Positions 56,177-64,000 of a stretch of 64,000 bases of DNA are shown here, piece after piece. Every line of letters begins with the position of its first letter. Within the stretch, counting starts at the first letter, position 1. Position numbers and translations under genes: made by a program. Under the pieces are notes generated by a model. That model saw nothing but the letters and a program-made list of their open reading frames with translations. It did not search any database and had not been told where the DNA came from. The stretch spans positions 397,001-461,000 of the forward strand of contig CAJNDS010002104.1 of NCBI GenBank assembly GCA_905221605.1, in the 5' to 3' direction. Origin of the DNA: Symbiodinium natans. Its lineage: Eukaryota; Sar; Dinophyceae; Suessiales; Symbiodiniaceae.

Positions 56177-57597
56177 TATGGGTTCGGTGGTCGGGGTTGG
56201 GCCTTTTTAGGGTTCTTTAAGTAAGGATCCTGGGGTTCTGAATTTGGGCTACGAGGTTTTGGGGGGATATTTGGGTTCTCACTTAAGGTTCTTCGGGTTC
56301 TTCATGGGGGTTGCGCTAGGGTTCTTAATTCGGGTTGTTAGGGTTTCAGAGTTTCCTGGGGTTGCTCTGCTTCTCGAGTCTGGCGAGTGCTTCGTATTTC
56401 GGAGGTGGGCTGTGACGTGCACGGCTCAGGGGCCCCCAGGCCTACTCACTGCAAGAAAGCCTACAGAATACCTGGTAGGAAACGTCAGGAAGCACACGCA
56501 ACGAAGCACTTACCATTTGGGTCACAGGAGCCATATGCCCCAACGTCTGCATCCAAGGAGCCCCAACGGGGAGGACACTGGGCACGCAGGGCACGTAGGT
56601 CTTCCAGCCGAGGAAGGCTAACCTTGATAGCAAGATAGCCCAAGCAGGGATGCCCAGGAGGACGTCTCTCAAAGGCAATTGTCTGGTGCTTCTAACAAGA
56701 AATGAAAGCTACACTCTAAAAAGAAAGCAGCTGTTGACAGCCTTACAGGCACGCGCGCCTCAGCAAAAACTCGATCAAGAAGAAAGCCGTGAACAACTGC
56801 TCACCCACCCAGGCGACCTCAAGACATCACACTGCACCAACCTTTCACTGGTGGCTTGCGAGGGTGACTCAGCAAAACATGCTGGAGGGAACAATGTCGT
56901 GGAGGTCCCTGTCGTAACCGTGAACCCCAGAACCACTTGCACCTACAAGTACACAGCAAGGCATACTGCATGGAGTTTCTTCCCCATTTCTTTCAAAGGT
57001 GCGGGCCTGCTTGAGGTCGTCTGAGACTTCTTGGACCGTGTCGTTCACCTGCTCTCAATCAGGGCCCCCAAAGGCGCTCTGCGGACTCAAGCAAACAAGT
57101 TCGATGCTGTATGACTCGAATGGCAAGTGCCTGCAAACATCTCACCACGGAAGGCTTTGGCATGCACGATTGTAGTGATGTAGTGCTCATGGGCATTTCA
57201 CTTATGGCCATGACTCTATGAGCGCATGCTAGCACATGCAAATTAATGTATGTGTGTATGTGCATGTTTTCTGTGTATAGTTGCTTTCGTTACGACCATT
57301 GCCTCGATACCAATGGTTGCGCAGTTGAGAAGAATGACGACCCTTGGCAACCAGGACCCTCAAACTTTGATGTAGATATATGTAGATCTGTGCACGGTGG
57401 CCATGGAGAAAAAAAACGTGCAAGCCTCACGGCATGTGCACTCTGCACATCTGCCATGCCCGGGACGGCATAACCACATGTGCCTCAGGCTGCTAAGAGG
57501 TTAAGGCGGATGCCCAACGATGGTCTCGAAGAGGTTGCTGCGAACGAAATCCTCGTTGGCTGCAGGAATCTCCGGATTCTGGCGGATGCAGCAACTG

Positions 57598-57651
57598 CTA
57601 AACCCTAAACCCTAAACCCTAAACCCTAAACCCTAAACCCTAAACCCTAAC
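57598..57651 (-). repeat. CCCTAAA array (7-8 units)
   Basis: Perfect units on plus. Confidence 0.95.
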
Positions 57652-57774
57652 ATCAGGGTCCCAGAGTCGCAAAGCAAACCCTTTTGGCACCTCATTGCCG
57701 CTCACTTGCGACCAATCACGAGGTCCGAGTGCAAGCTGAGGCAGCCGTGTGCGGCTCTGCTGAACACGCTGGGG

Positions 57775-57808
57775 CATTTAGGGTTTAGGGTTTAGGGTTT
57801 AGGGTTTA
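57775..57808 (+). repeat. TTTAGGG tract
   Basis: Five units, in opposite orientation to the array about 125 bases away. Confidence 0.9.
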
Positions 57809-57863
57809 GAGACGCATCAAATGGAATCTGCAGCCGATCTGCTCAGCCTCCACCTATGTGTAT

Positions 57864-57978
57864 CTATGTGGGGGTTCATCAAAATACCTGTTCCCAAAAT
57901 TTCCCTATATTTTCCCTTCATAAACCAAAAGGAGCCCTAAATAATTCCCAAGGAGGACCTTTAGATCAACCCCCATGT
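57864..57978. mobile_element. MITE-like palindrome, CATGTGGGGGTT family (diverged)
   Basis: Ends CTATGTGGGGGTTCATC and GATCAACCCCCATG are inverted. The interior is diverged from the other copies. Confidence 0.55.
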
Positions 57979-58825
57979 TATGCTGTACATGTGGAAAAGT
58001 GCTACTTGCCACTGCATGACGACCACGCATGATCTCACTTGCCACGGCCGCGAAGCGGGCACCTGGCCAAGAACAACTGGCTGCTCGAACACTGGAGCCT
58101 GCTGGGAGCACAGAAGACGCAAGCTGTGGTTTCAGAGCCCGCTCCCCAATCGACTCCAGGGATTCGGAGGGGCATACCAGCATAATGGTCAGACATGGCT
58201 TGGGGCAGCCCTGTCAGATTTGCAAGAGTGGCCAGCCATGCCCTACACGTCTCCATGGGCATTGTACTCTTTTTTAGCTCTTGGTCAGCTTTGGAACCGC
58301 CCTCTCTCCCATGTTGCTTGTTTTCTAGCAGTTGCTTCGAGGGTTGGCTGGTGAGTATGACCCGACCGAAGGCACGATCCCGACGATCCTGCGCAAGCAT
58401 CCTGAGCACCAAGACGACGGATGTGCTGAACTGGCTTCCCATGCGAAGACTCGAAGAGTACCAAAAGCAGCCGCGAGAGGTGGGTCGCAAAAACTCGCTT
58501 TGCCTAGAGCATGCTGCAGTAGTTCCTTGAGGTGCTTGAGGAACATGTTCGGCTTTTGCAACTTTAAAAAAAAACTTACCATCAGCCATGCTGAAGTGTG
58601 AAGTCGCCCAACCCCTTCTATGTATCCCCATCACTACCGACAAGAAGGGAAAAAGCCACACAAACGCAAGCAAAGCCATTTCCCTGCATGCGAAGAAAGC
58701 ACTTGACATCCAACAAAACATTTGGGAGCCGTCGGAGCCCAGATTTCAGCTCGACTTCTGCGGGCCTGCAGAGTTCTTATAAGTGATAACAAGACCCCCG
58801 GGCTTGTCAGGGGATACTGTGAAGA

Positions 58826-58846
58826 GGGCTTAGGGTTTAGGGGTTT
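58826..58846 (+). repeat. Short TTTAGGG tract
   Basis: About three degenerate units. Confidence 0.8.
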
Positions 58847-60880
58847 GATGCTTGGTGACGGTGACAGAAACTGGGCCCGATGCTAGCATTGCCAGATTAA
58901 AATAATTGGCTCCGGAGTTTTGCTCCAAGTGGACATGGCGCGCAGCACCAGCCCTAGACCTGCACTGGAAGTCACCATCCTACGCCCGACCGCTTCACAG
59001 TGCTTTTGCAACAGGAACTGGCGCAACCGCACATGCTCTACGCGATGCTCAACTTTCCAGCAATGCCGACACAACGTAGGCTCAAGCAACGTTCTTGTTG
59101 TCTTACTGTTTGACTGGCATTGCATGCTCTACCTTTGTGCCCCCGGCCGCACAACACAGAAACCAAGACCTGGAATCAGGGTGCATGGGGTGCGCATGTC
59201 CTGATTCAACTATGCAGTGCCATCAACCTTACTACCGCAGCAAGTAACTGAAAACGCGCCCACACACGCACACCCACGCACCCAAGCGTGCGCACGTTCG
59301 CACGTTCTATCAAGAACAGTTACATCTAACTTGTGCTTGTTCTTCATCAGCGGGCTGTAGCATTGTATTAGTTGTCGCTCAAGCCTCAAAAGGGCCTTCT
59401 GCTCGAAGAGGGAACTACTTGTGTTAAATGCCCTTCGCAAATCCAATGGGCGGCAGACTTGCTGAAAACGTGACATGTACGATGTTCCAAGATTGACACG
59501 TCAATCCCTCTACCGTGCTTCGCCGGCAAAGATGACATATCTCAACGGGTTTCGATCCCCGAATGAAACTCCCGAATTGTCGTGGGGAGGTCAAAAGCCG
59601 CGGTTGCAATCGGCTCATCGACCGAGAGTTGTTGCAGTGCTGTCAAGGTAACAAACACTTTTTGTGCAGCTGAAACTTAGGTCGTGTGAACAAAAGGGCA
59701 AGGATGCCAAGGTCATCCAGCAGGTTGTAGCACAACACGTGCTCAGCGTGTTGCAACAACTTGCAATATTAAGTCGAAAGAAACCTTTGGCACTGGCCAC
59801 AGTTGCATGTGCAAGAGCCCTGCTGGTAATGTCTTCGCTGCAGCTGCGCGCAGGTCTTCAAGTCGGGCTTACCTGAAGGGAGCACGTGTTCAAGTTGGGG
59901 AAGCGGACATTTATTCACACTCATGCCTACTAAGATAGCGCTAGGGATCGGCGAGAGACACTTGGATGACCTTCAGCAGTTACTGCGACCCCCGCAACCC
60001 CCACCCACCATAACCTCTGCATGTGCATTGCCATTTAAGCAGGGATACCTGGACCACAATTGAAACCTAGTTAGAGAGCTACACAGCAGCAATCAACAAC
60101 AAGATGGGCACAACTAGCTTGTGCAGCGAAAGCTCGTCCAATTTTCTGCAGAACCCCATCGCCTCAGTCATGAATGCCGCACACCCTTACAGCACCACAA
60201 GTACAAGTTCCACCTAGGAGCTGAAGGCAAATATTCGCTCTCGTTGTTTGAATGTTTGGCTTCCTGCTACTCTGAGCTACTCTCTTCTGCTTCCTCCTCT
60301 TCTTTTTCTTCTGCACTTCCATTCCTCCCTCAAAAGGAGAGCGGCCGCCCAGGCAGGAGGCCAGAGGGCTCGGTCAAAGCCAGTGCTTCAAAAACTCTCT
60401 GCTCATTGGGGTTTACCCCCCCCCGCCCCCCCCCCCCGCCACCCCCACCCTCGTGAGGGCACTAAGGTCCACCAACTAGGCATAAAGCAGGTATCCCCTC
60501 CACCAACACGCCCTGCCCCCCCCGCCCCCACGCCCCCGAATAAGCAACCGTCTCTTGTTCTCCCTGAAAGAAAGGAGCCTCCCAACAAGTCTAGCAGCTT
60601 AGCACATGCACGCCACAGCGCAATCCAATATCAAGCTCGATTCTCTCAACGCCAAACATTGCTGAAGCCCCCCTTTTAACCGACTGCACCCTACACCCTT
60701 TTGCATCCAGCTCTCTTGCAGCCAGCCGGGTTCGAGTTAAGCCTGAGGCACCCTTACACCCTAAAACCCGAAACAGCAAGTCCTGGTGCCTAGGCACATG
60801 AGTTCATCCAGAGCTTCCAGCATGGTCTGCACTGCTGAGGCTTCAAGGTCGCCTTCCGAAGAGAGAACTCCCATGCCCCC

Positions 60881-62231
60881 CTAGGATTTAGAATTTCGGG
60901 GGCCCCTCAGGCCCTCAGAGGAACTACTGGGAGTCGAAGCGCTACGGGAGTTCACCAGCTGATGCAAGCTCCACATCTTCTGCCCCGCCAAGAACAGCAA
61001 AAGACCGACTAGCCCGAACTGCAGCTCCACACGGCACGAAGAAAATAGCAAGCTACTGCAACTGAAATGCCGGTTGCACTTTGCTGCCCATGGTGGCGTC
61101 CTGCAGTGAAACGAAGAGCGTTGAGGCATGATGCGTGCAGCTTGGAGTTCTGCTGCACAGTCGCCGTCGCATGTTGGCGCATGTCTGCCCTCAACACCAC
61201 CAAACCACCAAGCCAAGCTGTCAACACGTCAAGTCCTGGCAACCAGAACATTTGCTGCCATACCTGCAGGGACTACACGTTTTTTGTGGCATCTCCGAGA
61301 ACTTTGACTTAGTCCATCGTTACAAGATTGTTCATACTGCTTGACCATGCTTCGTCTCCCTGCACCACACATGTTGAGCAGCGCGGTACCAGAGTGGAAG
61401 GGCTTGAGCATGCTTGGGTCCACCAACCCACTTAGATTCACGCCGAGCTGCGTCGCATCAATGGCAGCATAGCTCATTTTGGATCTGTCATGCAGGAGCT
61501 GGCACGTAAAGGAGCCAACGGCCTTGACCTGGTTGCAGGGCGGCCCCGCAGAGGGTGGCTCCGTTGGCGCCTCGGTGGGCGCCTCGGTCGGCGCCTCCGT
61601 CGGCGCCTCCGTCGGCTCTGCCGTTGGCGCCTCGGTTGGCCCCTCGGTCGGCTCCTCGGTCGGCTCCTCTGTCGGCTCCTCTGTTGTGCCCTCGTTGTCG
61701 GTTGGTAGGTCCACGTCAACTTCGCCTCTCAGCTGCAGACATTGAAAGCGCTCTCAAAGCGTCAGATCGGTGATCCTACAGCCCTACAGGTCTACGAGGC
61801 AATACGAGGCAAATCGTGAACAGAAACCTCCGGTCGAATCGAATGGGCTTCGGCAGAATCTCACGCCTGGGCCGGAAGGTTCACTCGTCGAAGTTGTCGT
61901 CGGCGGGGGGAGGATGCATGTTCCAGCGTTGCAGGATCCGACGCGGGATCTGGCACAGTGAGCGGCACATCATCACGCGCATGCAGCGGCGCTCTAAAAA
62001 CTTTCCGACGCACTTGGTCTCTCGAAAAAGGCCACTGTGGCCAAGAAAGAGAGTGAAGAGAGTTCGTGCCAAGAGGCTCCAGCTCACACGGGGTCCCATC
62101 CGGCAGCTGGTTCAAAGGGGCGTTGTTCAGGGTCCATCCAGGGAGAGTCGAGCAGGTACCCGAGTACACGCACTTGAACCTGAGCTGTTGCTGACGGAAG
62201 CTTTGGGGAACGTTGTAGAGCGTACAAATAC
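60881..62231 (-). CDS. Putative membrane-anchored protein with Pro-Thr-Glu stalk
   Basis: The last exon, 60,881-61,018, has a CAG acceptor and codes exactly 45 residues plus a stop, starting with a hydrophobic helix GLVGLLLFLAG and ending in a short Ser-rich tail. An exon inside 61,229-61,714 carries about 17 repeats of PTE[AEG] followed by a segment with Cys residues (PCNQVKAVGSFTCQLL). An exon at about 62,055-62,231 has several Cys and CSTLPGWTLNNAPLNQLPDG. Together these suggest an extracellular Cys-containing region, an extended stalk and a C-terminal membrane anchor. Linking the exons into one gene is an inference. A Cys-rich stretch near 63,290-63,357 (DGICMSGDCMPKWSGCGNG) may be an upstream exon. 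Function unknown. Confidence 0.45.
61557..61692 (-). repeat. Coding minisatellite (GGCGCCTC/GGCTCCTC)
   Basis: Twelve-base units on plus code the PTEA/PTEE repeats on minus. The frame is maintained throughout. Confidence 0.85.
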
Positions 62232-63569
62232 CTGCATGTAGGCGCGACCAATGTTTCATCAACTGACAAACTCCTCCTTCTCGCTGCCACGGGGCAAGCA
62301 AGGATTATCCTGTCGTGGCCGAATTCTAACGTTCAGCAGTCATGGTCTGGCTTACAGCTGGAGTTCTCACTTTCTGAGGACAAGGTAAAGCCTCTGTGAA
62401 AACAGCACAGCAAGATTTGCTTTAACTGGAGGGTTGCAGATGGCTGCCTGCAGCCCACAGAAGTCGCCCCAGGTTGGCTTGTATGCCGAAGCCAGTTGCT
62501 CGCATTTGGTGCCGTGAGTGGTGCCTCAGGTCTTCTCTGGCGGAATTCAGACTCAGAGTGCCCGCCCCTACAAGTATGGAGGGGAGAGGATCAAGCCATC
62601 CTAATCAGCCGGGTGACCTGCAAAGCAGAATCCGTGATAGCCGTTGCTTTGCATGACCATTGTTCCAGCAGGCCTTGGATTCGGATCTGCTGCTGCATGC
62701 TATCACTATCCTGCCCGCAACATGCCGCGTCTGCATGTGTCTGCGAGCCCCTCAATGCTTGAGCATACCTCGTTATCCACAGACTCTTCTTCATTGACGT
62801 GCATATCAAGCATTCAGCCCCTGCGGGGAGCGCTGGGCCACAACCAGCTGCCCCAATGGCGTCCCAGCAGCTTGAACATGCCCAATGCTCCGCAGCACTG
62901 CGCGTCTTTGCCGTCTGGTGTGCACTGCTTGCCCTTCTCAAGCCTGGTCAGGGCAGTGGCATCACAAAAGGCTTCAGCGAAAGCACCCGCGGAATGATGA
63001 ATGCTTAAAGGCTAAAGTGTCACACCATTGCAAGGTATCACTATAGCATTTTTTCACAACCTCCGACTTGCAGTCTTTGCAATATTTGCAGGACGTCTCC
63101 CCCGGTTTGGCGCATTCGCACTCCTCATCGGCCTGCCAGTGTCACCAGCGGTTGCTTGTTGCACTTACTACATCAGCAGGCAAAGCCAGCGTATACATGT
63201 CCGCAAAGATCACGAGACGAGCGGTCTCTGGGTTTTGTTGAGACAACCCAGTGTCGTACAGCTCGAAAGCTCTGCATGGGGCCTCCTTCAATCCGTTGCC
63301 GCAGCCCGACCACTTTGGCATGCAGTCTCCAGACATGCAGATGCCGTCCTCTAAGCACAGGAGAAAGTCCGACAGTGAATGGATGAATCGGAAATGACTG
63401 TGTGATACTGTGGGCAGCAAACTCTGCTACAACTCAAATCATGGTGAAACCCGCAGGCGTCCCCTTCTTCTGAGAACGTGCAAGGGATCTGGTCGAGCAC
63501 GTGGTTAGCCTCAGGACTTGTAATGAACTTACCGTGACCTGCGCAGCCCTCGTGGTCTTGGGCCGTGAC

Positions 63570-63612
63570 CTTTTAGGTTTAGGGTTTAGAGGGGTTTAGG
63601 GTTTAGTGTTTA
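63570..63612 (+). repeat. Degenerate TTTAGGG tract
   Basis: Four units broken by a changed unit. Confidence 0.85.
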
Positions 63613-63837
63613 CACGGTGCTGTCTCTGAGTCTGTGGGTTTAGGGTTTAGGGCTTTTGAAGTTTAGACTTGGCGGTGAACGTGTGCACCCCCCCTCGAAG
63701 CGTCCCCAGCAAACCTCCACATGCGCATGTGTCTGTGGGAGCACAGCATAGAACTGCCAGGCAAGCCCCCCACACACAATCCAGTTCCCGAAGCCCTAAC
63801 CCTTTCTACCCAGAACCCTAAACCCTTTTTAACCCAG

Positions 63838-63863
63838 GACCCGAAACCCTAAACCCTAAACCT
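63838..63863 (-). repeat. CCCTAAA tract
   Basis: Three units on plus, the first CCCGAAA. Confidence 0.85.
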
Positions 63864-64000
63864 TGAACTTTGCCCGGCTGCGGGCTTTCCGCTAACGAGC
63901 CAGCCATCCATCGTGGCACAGGCACCGGTCTGCGAGTCCTTGCACCTCGCAGACGGTTGAGGCCCTTCGCTCAAAGAGTAGACTGACTTGGTATATCTTG

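Larger units (their letters stand above)
54961..60880. other. Region without an identified gene
   Basis: It probably contains the 5' exons of the channel; a minus stretch near 55,690-55,780 (ELAAAKDWRFHVLD) might be one. A run of open frame on minus at 58,035-58,721 shows no recognisable domain and no splice-free family match. A MITE-like element is at 57,864 and telomere-like tracts at 56,142, 57,598, 57,775 and 58,826. Confidence 0.35.
62232..64000. other. No gene identified
   Basis: Weak minus-strand Cys-rich signals occur near 62,790-62,880 and 63,290-63,357. Telomere-like tracts lie at 63,570-63,612, 63,637-63,653 and 63,838-63,863, with both TTTAGGG and CCCTAAA orientations. Confidence 0.35.

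Noticed and set aside
58326-58420. A plus-strand ABC-transporter-like exon (LLRGLAGEYDPTEGTI)
   Set aside because: The resemblance is short, there are no Walker motifs nearby, and it opposes the strand of all other genes.
58035-58721. A 228-codon minus frame as an intact gene
   Set aside because: No recognisable domain, irregular composition, and an intronless layout unlike the neighbouring host genes. It may contain real exons, but the frame as a whole is not supported.
59533-59556. A tRNA T-arm-like sequence (GGGTTTCGATCCCCG)
   Set aside because: The stem has a mismatch next to the loop, and no upstream D-arm, anticodon arm or matching acceptor stem is found.

Overview
The window looks like nuclear DNA from a dinoflagellate, most likely a photosynthetic, Symbiodinium-like species. 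Four signs support this. Genes are cut into many short exons of about 25-190 nt. Splice donors are GT, GC or GA. The plant-type telomere motif TTTAGGG occurs dozens of times inside the DNA. Every gene recognised with confidence lies on the minus strand, matching the one-directional gene blocks known in dinoflagellates. Most coding potential is in exons too short to show as long open frames. I rebuilt exons by translating the minus strand and checking that splice junctions keep the frame and restore family motifs.

Layout in transcription order (high to low coordinates): a putative membrane-anchored protein with a Pro-Thr-Glu stalk (60.9-62.2 kb); a voltage-gated cation channel with a C-terminal EF-hand pair (50.5-55 kb); a second, channel-like S5-pore-S6 segment (44.5-46.6 kb); an unidentified gene whose last exon ends at 39,327; a prolyl-4-hydroxylase-like 2-oxoglutarate/Fe(II) oxygenase (37.8-39.05 kb); a long flavoprotein monooxygenase-like gene (25.4-32.0 kb); an unidentified gene ending at 23,379; an alpha-amylase of glycoside hydrolase family 13 (14.2-19.04 kb); two head-to-tail copies of an unrecognised gene with a plastid-targeting-like leader (9.3-12.34 kb and 6.7-9.2 kb); and a retroelement with a Lys/RS-rich ORF1 and a reverse transcriptase running off the left edge (1-3.5 kb).

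Non-coding DNA is dominated by short interstitial TTTAGGG tracts in both orientations, many demonstrably inside introns; by about 100-bp palindromic MITE-like elements with a shared terminal sequence; by SINE-like fragments whose A-rich end can run into CCCTAAA; and by long microsatellites (GTA, ATGT, TATAG, poly-C, poly-G). The genes do not form an evident pathway. The coherent story here is genome architecture: how telomere-like repeats, MITEs and retroposed fragments populate introns. The two tandem copies provide an internal comparison of intron content.

Limits: exon borders are stated only where phase and motif agree; other borders are approximate. No database search was possible.
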